Source of the DNA: Cerrena zonata
Taxonomy: Eukaryota > Basidiomycota > Agaricomycetes > Polyporales > Cerrenaceae
Direction of reading: 5' to 3'
NCBI GenBank assembly: GCA_038087015.1
Contig: JASBNA010000025.1
Coordinates: 1-64,000, forward strand
DNA: 64,000 bases
Made by a program: the position numbers and the translations under genes. Below are positions 49,146 through 59,359 of this stretch, piece after piece (position 1 is the first letter of the stretch; the number at the start of each line of letters is the position of its first letter). The notes beneath the pieces were generated by a model. The model saw only the letters and a program-made list of their open reading frames with translations, made no database searches and was not told where the DNA came from.

Positions 49146-52100
49146 ATGCTTAACCTCTCCCAACGAACTGCTTCAGCATGGCGGTCGGTCAGGCGGTTGG
49201 CCAAGGGCATGGCTACCGTCTCTGACTCTGCCAACATTGGCGCGACCAAGGTCCCCATGTCATTGCTTGAGCCCAATGCTTACATCAACTACCAGCGCAT
49301 TGAGGACAACCTCGCGGTTGTGCGCAAGAGGTGTGTAGCTCATCCATAGTTATGCTGGAGGGAAACGGGCTGAGACTCATCTTGCGCTTGTCAGACTTGA
49401 CCGTCCCCTGACCCTCTCCGAAAAGATTGTGTATGGTCATCTTGATGATCCTCTCAACCAGGATATTACCAGAGGTGTTAGCTACCTCAAACTGCGCCCT
49501 GACGTACGTACCTGACACGCTTCGAATGCGCTTCGGTACTAATATTGCTTATCTTGTAACAGCGGGTTGCGTGTCAAGATGCTACCGCTCAAGTAAGACC
49601 ATTCTATCCTCTCCTGCGTTTTCCTCATCGTCGTCGGAACTTCTATGCATATATTGCACGTTGGTGAACATCGGCTGCTACGTTTCATTCAGCAAGCTAT
49701 GAGTTAGATTGTGACGTAGATGGGCGTCAACCCCCATCGTTGCAATTTTCCTTACATGACTTGCTGCCTCAATTCGGGCAATTGCTCTCGCGAGTACGTA
49801 TCGACGACACCGGTACACAGTGTACTCGACGAGGGGACATGATGAGACTCACCGGTGTTCATTGGTTCACCACTCGCTGTCCAATTTCAGCCCTCTGCCA
49901 TTGGATCATTGTCAAGCGCCGATTCCGATGACTTTCCGTTTCAACGTTGTTCCAAAGTGCTTACTGTGTCCCCTTGTTTCTAGATGGCTATCCTTCAATT
50001 CATGTCCGCGGGTATGGACACTGCTGCCGTTCCAACTACAGTCCACTGTGACCATCTTATTGAGGCTCAAGTTGGAGGAGTAAAGGATTTGGCTCGTGCT
50101 GTCGATATTAACAGGGAGGTTTATGATTTCTTGGCTACCGCTACTGCCAAGGTACGTTCGATTGCATCATTTACTTGTGCATATCTCCCTCACGAATGTT
50201 TCACAGTATGGTCTCGGCTTCTGGAGACCTGGCTCTGGAATTATTCACCAAATTATCCTTGAAAACTACGCATTCCCCGGTGGTTTGATGATTGGAACCG
50301 ACTCGCATACTCCTAACGCTGGTGGTCTCGGCATGGTTGCTTGTGGTGTCGGTGGTGCTGATGCGGTCGACGTCATGGCTGATCTTCCTTGGGAGCTTAA
50401 GTGCCCTAAGGTCATTGGTGTGAACCTCACTGGCAAGATTTCTGGTTGGACTTCCCCCAAAGGTACCGTTTTAGACAGTGGATGAATGATACTTTCCTCT
50501 TACCTGCTGTGCATAGATGTCATTCTCAAGGTTGCCGGTATTCTTACTGTCAAGGGTGGTACCGGTGCTATCGTCGAGTACAAGGGACCTGGTGTTGAAT
50601 CGCTCTCTTGCACCGGTATGGCTACTATTTGCAACATGGGTGCTGAAATTGGTGCTACTACGTCGATGTTCCCCTTCAACCACCGTATGGCTGATTACCT
50701 TAACGCTACTCGTCGCTCGGATATTGCTAAATACGCTCAACAATTCTCTCACAACCTGAGGGCTGACGAGGGTGCCGAATACGACAATGAAATTGAAATT
50801 GTGAGTCCTTTGACTGCTCATATTTTAATCTACTGCTCACGTGTCGTTTAGAACCTCTCTGAACTCGAGCCCCACATCAACGGTCCCTTCACTCCCGATT
50901 TGGCTACTCCTCTCTCCAAATTTAAGTCCGAGGTCGAGAAGAACGGTTGGCCCGCTGAGCTCAAGGTCGCTCTTATTGGTTCATGCACCAACTCTTCGTA
51001 TGAGGACATGTCCCGCGCTGCTTCGGTCGCTCGTCAGGCTAAGGAACATGGTTTGAACACCAAGAGCAAGTACACTGTCACCCCCGGATCCGAACAGGTT
51101 CGCGCTACCATTGAGCGTGATGGTCAAATGGCTGCTCTCGAGGATGTCGGTGGTGTTGTCTTGGCTAACGCCTGTGGACCTTGCATTGGTCAATGGGATC
51201 GTCGCGACGTTAAGAAGGGTGATGCCAACTCTAGTAAGCTGATCTGACGTTGTCTTTTGAAGGGCATATATTTACCTCTAGCTCAGTTATTACCTCGTAC
51301 AACCGTAACTTTACTGGCCGTAACGATGCTAACCCCGCTACCCATGCCTTCGTCGCCTCTCCCGAAATCGTCACTGCCATGGCTTTCGCTGGTGACCTCC
51401 GATTCAACCCTCTGACTGACACCCTCACTGGCGCTGATGGCAAGGTGTTCAAATTTGATGACCCTACTGGTAACGAGCTCCCTCCTCGCGGTTACGACCC
51501 CGGCCAGGACACTTTCCAAGCCCCTCCTGCAGACCGTGCCTCCGTCAAGGTTGCTGTTGACCCCAAGAGTGATCGTCTCCAATTGTTGTCGCCATTCAAA
51601 CCTTGGGACGGAAAGACACCTTCTGACTTGCCGATTTTGATCAAGGCTAAGGGCAAGTGCACGACTGATCACATCTCTGCTGGTGGACCCTGGTTGAAGT
51701 ACCGTGGACATCTCGAGAACATCTCTCGTGCGTATTCTTACGATAAATTCGTGCTCGATCCATATCTCACATCTATACTGTAGAGAACTGCTTGATCGGT
51801 GCTATCAACTCGGAGAACGGCGAAGCTAACAAGGTTAAGAACCAAGTCACTGGTGAATGGGGAGGTGTTCCTCAAGTTGGCGCTTACTACCGTGACCACG
51901 GCATCAAATGGGTTGTTGTCGGTGACCACAACTACGGTGAAGGTTCATCTCGTGAGCACGCTGCTCTCGAGCCTCGTTTCCTCGGTGGTCTCGCTGTCAT
52001 CACTCGTTCGTTCGCTCGTATTCACGAGACCAACTTGAAGAAGCAGGGTATGCTCGCTTTGACATTTGCCAACCCCGACGACTACGACAAGGTTCAGCCC

Positions 52101-52403
52101 AGCGACAAGGTCGATATTCTTGGCTTGGAAAGCTTCCAACCCGGCAAGAACTTGACCCTTGTTTGCAAGCACGCTGATGGCTCTAAGGATGTATGTGATG
52201 CTCTATGTTTGTTCTCAGCCGAATGCTTATGTTTTGGTGTGTTATAGGAAATCTCTCTCGCTCACTCCTTCAACGAAGGTCAAATCGAGTGGTTCAAGGC
52301 CGGTTCCGCATTGAACTTGGTACGTCCCTCAACATTATACTTTTCGCATTTTTCCATTCATATTTGTTTCCTACAGATGGCTGCCAAGGCTAAGCAAAGC
52401 TAA
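49146..52403 (+). CDS. ACO1: Aconitate hydratase, mitochondrial (786 aa, 11 exons)
   Basis: Converts citrate to isocitrate via cis-aconitate in the TCA cycle with a [4Fe-4S] cluster. Exons: 49146-49330, 49395-49503, 49563-49592, 49984-50151, 50207-50462, 50517-50800, 50852-51233, 51287-51727, 51784-52190, 52248-52319, 52377-52403; all in frame. The N-terminus ([20 protein letters not shown]) is a basic amphipathic mitochondrial presequence. Visible landmarks are [32 protein letters not shown], the cluster cysteines Cys389 ([11 protein letters not shown]), Cys452 and Cys455 ([11 protein letters not shown]), substrate-binding [10 protein letters not shown] and the swivel-domain [19 protein letters not shown]. 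Length is typical. The intron after the 30-nt third exon is 391 nt, far longer than the others. Codon use is strongly biased to C/T-ending codons, as expected for a highly expressed gene. Confidence 0.98.
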
Positions 52404-53426
52404 ACAATAAATGGCTCGCCGTTCTTCGTCAACAGTGACGATAAACGTCTTCATCGTGAAGCACCCACGCCGTCTGTGTATACGAATGTGGAAGTTGTCT
52501 AGAAGTACTTTACTAGTCTCATTATCTCACGTCGAACGTTTCCCGTCTCCATCGTAGCTCTATTCACACTGCTACCCCTCATCACGCGGACTTCTTTGCT
52601 CCTTGCGTGTTCTACGTCAAGGAGATCGTAGAGTGTCACTCACGTTCACGACATCCATCTCCCAACCCGTACCTCATCCTTTCTTACCTCACATCAAAGT
52701 CTTTAGTCTCATTGTGTATGGCTATCTCGTATTCCGATTTTCTCTTGCTCGTTCGCTCGCTCTCTCACTCTGATCGTACTTGATTCTGCATTTGCTTCTC
52801 TAAGCTATGCAATTTTTTTCCTGATGATGCATTGAATAAAAAGGCGATTTGTTATTCGGATCCTCTCGTGCGCGACTCAATTTCTCTACTGTGGTGATTC
52901 CGTTGTTGGACTGGGGGACGGAGTGAGACGTCTGAGGTGTTATCGAGTCAGTGTCATCTGACGATGAACCTGACCAAACAATTCATTTACACGGCAGATT
53001 TTGTGTATACAGTTGTGCTAGATCGTAGTGGAATACCTTCCAGTCTCTTAAGTGGTGCAGAGCCTTAGATATCTCATGCTTCTTCGGAAGCGGAGCACGA
53101 AGCTGATCCTGCGAGAACAGGAAGTTAAGGTGGTCCGTTTGCACCGAAAATGTTTGAGTGTCCCGAAAAAGATTCGGCTAGGGAAACCTCACGATAATCC
53201 ATCAAGACGTCTGGATCATTTATGATATTAGACTAATCAGGGCACCGGTAGGAGACTAAGGTACCACCCCTACATGTACACTCAATATTAATGGCAGCCG
53301 CCACTTCCGCACGGACCTACACGTGACCGAATGAACCCCGTCGCGTCGCGTGTCTTGAATGTAATATCATAGAATTCCTCTTCTCAGCAGCGTCTACTAC
53401 AGAGTCTCATCTGGCCGGAAGACAAA
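52404..53426. other. Aconitase 3' region and TDP1 promoter
   Basis: No gene is seen. 52404-52860 is CT-rich and contains GAATAAA near 52834, a possible polyadenylation signal about 430 bp after the stop; an earlier CAATAAA sits directly behind the stop codon. The right half is the upstream region of TDP1. Confidence 0.4.
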
Positions 53427-56060
53427 ATGGATGGATTCGATGAAGCAGAGATAGAAAGGCGAGTGGTTTCTGGAGATCGTTACCGATTCTATTAACCCGA
53501 CTCAACAGAGCCATTGCGCTCAGTATCCAAGATGCGAAAGTTCCAAATGCTCCAAAGGTTTCACAGCCAGAAACAGGACCACGGGATATCATTGAGATAC
53601 TTTCCAGTGACGAAGAGGATCTTCCCGATGAGGATGATACGTTCAAAGCCGAGATACGTAGAGCTATAGAAGCATCTAAAGCTCCTTCTGCAGTCGTCAA
53701 GACTGAGGAGCCCAAGAACACTGTAAAGACTGAATCTGGAATTCCAACAACCCCTCTTGCGAATATTACGCCCGTTATTCAGTCTACATTTCCATTTGAT
53801 CGAGCTCAACTAGAACGGGACCGGCTGGCAAGACTGAAGAGACTACGACCAGATTTAGCCGAAGCACAGTCAAGCTCTGGCACTAAGAACGCGGATTCAG
53901 ACAACGAGGATGACAGGGATCATGATTCAAAGAGGCAACGAGTTTCGAATTCTTCCTCTGCGATACGTCGTTCCGACCTCTCTTCTTCCAGCAGACCCGC
54001 TGCCTCTTCGAGCACTTCACAATCCCCAAATACCGAGAATATCTTCTGGTCTGGTGAACTACGACAAACTGCCAACAAACATGTCGACAAGCTTAAGGAT
54101 ACACGCCCCATATTTACTCTGACTGATACTCTCGCACCTGTAAGCAGATGCTATATTCTTTCGAAACATATTTCGATTGACCGTTATCTAGCGTGACGAA
54201 ATATCGTTCGCTATTCTATCAGCCTACTGTATTGACTTTCCGTGGATATATTCTTTGCTCAACCCAGCTACTCCCGTAATCGTAGTCGCACAGGATCCTC
54301 AGGGAAGGGAGACATTAAAAGAGGTCCTCCCCAATTGGATCAAGACCACACCAATGTTACGAGGAGGTCGTGGCTGCATGCACATGAAGGTACTTCAAAA
54401 TGAATGTTTGCATCGATGTCACTGATACGTGACCTCCTTCCATAGTTTATGCTAGTACGTGTTTTATTCCCGCCTGTATTATTGCTCATGAAAATCTGAC
54501 ACAATACAGTTATTCTACAAAACCGGCCGATTGCGAGTTATGGTGTCTACAGCCAACCTCCTGCCTATTGACTGGAGAGACATCGAAAATGTGAGCTCTC
54601 GTGCCCGCATTCCTGTTCCATTTCTCAGTCGTCTTCTGTAGAGTGTATGGATGCAAGACTTTCCCCTCCGTTCGGCTCCCATCCCCCATGACTCCAAAGC
54701 AAGTGACTTCCCCGCGACGTGGACGAGGATACTCCGTTCCCTCAATGTAGCACCAGCGTTGATCACCATGGGTAAGAACGGTGTTAGTCCTCCTACTTTA
54801 TACTTCCCCGACAACTCCGCTGACAACTCCGCTTACCGTTCCGTCGCCTCAGCACAACAATCTGCCCATCAGCCGACTCGAAGATTTGCGCTGCAAGTGG
54901 GACTTTTCAAAGGTAGAGGTGCAACTTATACCATCGCTGGCCGGCAAGCATGAAGGTTGGCCGAAGGTACGAATCATATATACTACATCTCACACGAAGA
55001 GCCTTCTGATGTAGCTATTCCTCAGGTTATTCAGTCCGGACATCCTGCCCTAATGAAAGGGATACGCGACGTTGGCGGACGAACACCTAAAGGTAAAGAG
55101 CTGGTCTTAGAGTGTCAGGTCGGTTGACCTTTTGCCTCTCATTTTATATTAGCTAACACATCACTGTAGGGATCTTCCGTCGGAACGTATTCGACTCAAT
55201 GGATGAACGAATTCTATTGTTCTACTCGAGGGGATTCGGCGGAAGAGTGGTTAGATCAACCGAAGACACGTCGATCCAAGCTACCATATCCCCCGATAAA
55301 GATTTTATTTCCAAGCGCAAAGACGGTCAAGGAGAGTGTTCTTGGAGAACGGGTATGTTGTGTTGTTCGCTCCGCTGTGAGATGTAACAAGTGACACAAC
55401 TCCTTACATAACGGTTTAGGGCGGCGGTACTATGTTCTGTAGACGCAACCAATGGGTGGCTGCGAAGTTTCCACGAGAACTCTTCCATGATTCACGAAGT
55501 CGAAGAGGGAAGGTCTTGATGCATTCCAAGGTAAACATTCTTCCCATAGTTCTCGGTACAATATTAACTCGTCTTTAGATGATTATTGGTACCTTCCGTG
55601 ACCATAGTTTGACGTCTAAAGACAAAGCCACACAATCTGGGGCTGAAACAGAGTCAGAAGATGACGATATCGTTGTTTTAGACTCTAAGGGTACCAAGGA
55701 AGAGAAGCTCATTGGGTGGGCCTATGTCGGATCACATAACTTTACCCCTTCTGCTTGGGGTACATTATCGGGATCTAGCTTTAATCCGTCGCTCAATGTA
55801 AGTCCATTTGTTCAACACGAATTCATTGTCTTACACCTCGTCTCGACACAGATTACGAACTTTGAACTGGGGGTGTTGCTACCGCTGCGCAGAAAAGAAG
55901 ATCTAGACAGTGTTGTCTGCTGGGAACGACCTGCGAAGAAATATGTGATTGGAACAGATGAACCATGGGTGAGCTCGATGCCATATCTATCTTTTAAGAC
56001 GCTAGACATGTATCCTACCCGCAGATGCAGTCCGAGTCGCCCTTTTTCGCTGAAGATTGA
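53427..56060 (+). CDS. TDP1: Tyrosyl-DNA phosphodiesterase 1 (654 aa, 13 exons)
   Basis: A nuclear repair enzyme that removes topoisomerase I peptides and other adducts from DNA 3' ends. Exons: 53427-53458, 53509-54139, 54192-54389, 54446-54454, 54510-54590, 54642-54782, 54853-54966, 55026-55118, 55170-55352, 55420-55530, 55579-55797, 55852-55968, 56025-56060; all in frame. The N-terminus carries a UIM-like EIERAIALSIQDA (8-20) and a SUMO-binding-like IIEILSSDEED (38-48). The two phospholipase-D-type HxK motifs are GCMHMK (His285, Lys287) followed by FMLLFYKTGRL, and MHSKMIIGTF (His529, Lys531) followed by GSHNFTPSAWG. Other landmarks are VSTANLLPIDWRDIEN and GTYSTQWMNEFYC. It ends with DEPWMQSESPFFAED. 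Exon four is 9 nt, and intron one has a GC donor. The exon six donor (GTTAGT at 54783) was chosen because only it keeps the frame. Confidence 0.95.
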
Positions 56061-56459
56061 CCATAAGTACTACATCCCATCAGTTTTCTGCACTCTAAGG
56101 CCTATCTAACTATGAAGCGTAATTGAACTCGGCATGGATGTTGTTATGTTAATAGAACTCAATACGACTCGCTGGAGTTTGACAGTTGTTATGCACCGAA
56201 GGAACGAGTGTACAATCAGCAGTACAACGCATTTCCATTACGGACATTAGTATCTTACAATATCGTACTAGTAGCTCAATGACAAAGAAACAAATAACAT
56301 ACATAGGTCGCGAAAATGAGGAGGTTACACCTGGACGTCCATGTGTGGCCCTACTAACTCCAGAATGTATCCATTATCAGAATCCTCATCATCTGAGCTC
56401 GTCGAGCTCGCCGGACTGCTGAGTTTCGCGTATTGCTTGTATGCATGAGATCGCCTTCG
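56061..56459. other. Convergent intergenic region
   Basis: Lies between the end of TDP1 and the end of the minus-strand deaminase-like remnant. No coding frame is supported. Confidence 0.4.
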
Positions 56460-56819
56460 CTATCTGATCGCCCGTTGCAACTCTGACACAAAACGGTCCT
56501 TTAAAGTTTGCAATATGTCCTCATCAAGGTCAGCAGGGGGCATCCACGGGAAAACTCGAGCATGAGTTCCAAAGAGGTTGAATTTTTTCTGTCGCTTCTC
56601 TAGTAAGACTTCGCCGAGGAGAAAGCACCCACAACAGCATTTCTTGGTGACACTGATGGTGTCGTGCATGGTTTCCATCACCTGGCAAGCAATCAAGTTA
56701 GAAATACAAGGATCCCACAACACAGTAGAAATACACACACCTTCTCAATCCCGGCCGCCTTGACAAACACACTTGACGGTTTGACTGCTAACGCCATCAG
56801 CGTTGCTTCACAATGGAAT
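56460..56819 (-). pseudogene. Deaminase-like C-terminal remnant
   Basis: Exons 56741-56819 and 56460-56681 join in frame to FHCEATLMALAVKPSSVFVK, then AAGIEK and ETMHDTISVTKKCCCGCFLL, ending DRFVSELQRAIR. The His-Cys-Glu followed about 40 residues later by a KKCCCGC cluster matches the HxE...CxxC zinc site of fungal OTT_1508-like deaminases. These are usually several hundred residues long; only the last 100 or so residues are seen. Upstream the DNA becomes AT-rich and repetitive (57059-57246), so a repeat insertion or deletion may have removed the rest. An upstream exon hidden in this stretch cannot be ruled out. Confidence 0.5.
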
Positions 56820-57058
56820 CTGTGAGACCAGCCCATCTTGTCGCTCTTTGACTTGGAGTGTTGGAAGATCAAGCTGCGGGTTGCGTTGTACTCAACGCTG
56901 CATGGTATCCTTTCTTATTTTTTCCTTATATGGTCACTTAGACATAGTTCCATTTCTTGGCTGTATGCAGCTACCATTTATTCTCTTTCCCTATCTATGT
57001 TTTGCTCTGAGTCTCCTAAACTCTCCATAGTACTTAAGTTGATCATCTTACCATAGAA

Positions 57059-57246
57059 ACACCCCAATCATTAGCTTTGATGCTCATTGGGGTGTGTACC
57101 ATTTCTCTTTTGTGTTCCCTACAAGTAGCTGACTTAGTTGTGTAGAATCTTCTTATCTGTTTCAATAGGTATTTAGTGGTTCTACCAAATATACCCAAAT
57201 CATTAGCTTTGATGCTCATTGGGAATCTTCTTATCTCTTTCAATAC
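57059..57246. repeat. Direct repeats with a stem-loop core
   Basis: A 24-nt core (TCATTAGC..TCATTGGG) is identical at 57068-57091 and 57200-57223. In the first copy it is enclosed by a perfect 10-bp inverted repeat, ACACCCCAAT / ATTGGGGTGT (57059-57068 and 57086-57095). A second shared word, GAATCTTCTTATCT followed by TTTCAATA, occurs at 57145-57168 and 57223-57246. The second copy therefore looks like the first with about 54 bp deleted between the two words. No transposase is present. Confidence 0.75.
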
Positions 57247-57547
57247 GGAGGATAACAGTGATGAGAGAGATAGTATGTACTAGACACAGGGGTACATCCC
57301 GAGATCAACAAGCAATTTTGACACAGACACCGGGATATAAATGGAACTCAACGTTGACGTTGATGTTGAACGTTTGGATCAGAATAGCCACAACAGCATC
57401 GGCATTTGGGCGCCTTTATGACACTTCTAACCCTTTCTAACCCCTTGGCAAGTTCGAATTCAACCAGCCGCAATTGTTAGTAACTCCTTCAAGTAAATTA
57501 AAAACAAAGTACTTATAGGCACAGTAAATAATACTACCTACACCAAC
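57247..57547. promoter_or_regulatory. Upstream region of the TCAB1-type gene
   Basis: About 300 bp between the direct repeats and the WD40 gene's ATG. Nothing distinctive was found other than a weak TTATAGG near 57515. Confidence 0.3.
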
Positions 57548-59285
57548 ATGATCGACTCAGCAACATCATCGTCTTGGGAACCTTGCGAGTACAATATCCA
57601 AGCAAATCCTTTGTCGGAAAATATTGATATCCCACAGTTCAAAAATGACTTCATACGCTTAGCTAAATGGTTCTGTTCATATTGACTACTAGACCTCCGA
57701 CTAACACCCATAAAAATAGGTGTCCCGATGGAACCGCGTCTCTTGCTCAGTGCGAATCGAGTAGGCTCCATATGTCAAACTTGTCTGTTTCCCAAAAGTC
57801 TACTCCTCCCAGTCATTATAACCCAATTTCTTAGCTCAGCACGATTTATATCCAAGGGCGACATAAAGTCAGGGAAAGCGTGGTTTCCTCAGGCGGCGCC
57901 TGTCCTTGACTTTGCTTGGTACCCTGCTGCGACCCCGAATGATCCCGCGTCGTATTGCTTTGTCACTTCCGTCCGTGAATGTCCAGTAAAGCTTCTGGAT
58001 GCCTCAGACGGCAGGGTATGACATCGCTATCTGTAACTTGTTAGAACGATTATTTAATCATCCCACTATAGCTCCGAGCATCATACAGAATTGTTGATCA
58101 TCGGGAACGACACATTGCTCCTCACGCTCTCTCATTCAATCCTCTGGCTAACAGGTACGTTTGCAATTGCTCGTGAACTCTCACAAGTCAAAATTGAGCG
58201 ATCTTACAGGCTATATTGCGGATTTGAAGATGCCATTGAAGTATTCGACCTTCATGCACCAGGTGAAGGAACCAGGCTACACACCACCCCTACAAAGAAA
58301 AGTAAAGACGGACTCAAAGGTGAGAAGCGGTCCCATTGTACAGTCCATCTATTTATATTCCGCTTGCAGGCATAATCTCCACCCTTGCATTTTCGTCGGA
58401 CTTATCGTCAGGTCTTTTCGCCGCCGGTTCCTTAAACCCTTCTCCGCCAACTTCATCAAACATAGCTTTATTCACGGAATCTGCCGGAGAAACCCCAGTA
58501 ATGTTCGTAGGTGATCAACAGGAGGATAGATTCGGTATCAGAAGCAGCTGTACTCAGGTATGCATCATGGAGTCTCTTCTCAATTTGATTAAATATTTCG
58601 AAGGTTATATTCAATCCATTTCGCCCGTACCTCCTCTATGCTTCATTTCGTCGGCACGATATAATTTACTGCTGGGATCTTCGTGGAGATGTTAGCACTG
58701 CAGTGCAGACGTTCGACCGAAATACTCGGGCCCGTCGACCGGATATAACGGAAACGAACCAAAAGATCCGTTTCGACATCGATCTCGGTGGTCGCTATCT
58801 AGCTGTTGGGGATCAGGTATATAATTCCACGTCCCCACGTTGAAACATAGCGTAACAAGTGTTTTAGTGCGGCGACATATCCATGTTTAATTTGACCTCC
58901 ACAGGTGACGACACCGTCCTTCCCTACAGGCCAGAAGGTACGAAGCCATTGCTTCAATATCATGCGCACGATGGTATGTTCTTATTTTCGTCGTATTACG
59001 GGAGAATTTATATTTATTTGAATAACCGTGGAAGATACTGTTGGATCGGTCGCATTTCACCCTTCACGGGCATTGCTTCTATCCGTATCTGGCTCGCGAC
59101 ACTTCGACACCCCCAGAATGAGCGATTCGGACTCGGACGACGGCGTTACTGAGGACGAGGCTCATATTGGAGTCAAGCGATGGACTTTGGAAGGAAAACC
59201 TGGCACTAGGGATAACTCTCTCAAGCTGTGGGATTTTGAAAGAAAAGGAGAATTTCTTCCACCCACCGAAAGCAATGCATCTTAG
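57548..59285 (+). CDS. WRAP53/TCAB1-type WD40 protein (438 aa, nine exons)
   Basis: Animal relatives (WRAP53/TCAB1) bind telomerase RNA and small Cajal-body RNAs; the yeast relative is linked to splicing (Swt21). Exons: 57548-57669, 57720-57782, 57835-58015, 58072-58154, 58210-58319, 58370-58557, 58604-58816, 58868-58973, 59035-59285; all in frame. Family landmarks are AKWCPDGTASLAQCE, PVLDFAWYPAATPNDPASYC, DHRERHIAPHALSFNP, LYCGFEDAIEVFDL, GIISTLAFSSD, QVIFNPFRPYLLYASFRRHD with IIYCWDLRG, RFDIDLGGRYLAVGDQCGDI and DDTVGSVAFHPSRALLLSVS. The tail has an acidic SDSDSDDGVTEDE run before the last blade (DNSLKLWDF). The second intron was placed at AACTT|GTCTGT to keep the frame. Length is typical. 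Confidence 0.9.
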
Positions 59286-59359
59286 ACAACATTATCGAGC
59301 CTGAGACGGAAACGCAATTACATTGTTACGCTTTGTCTCGATCCAATAATACTACACAG

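Noticed and set aside
54771..54852. Apparent frameshift in TDP1 between ALITMG and LPISRLEDL
   Set aside because: A donor GTTAGT at 54783 and acceptor CCTCAG at 54852 restore the frame with a 70-nt intron, so no mutation is needed.
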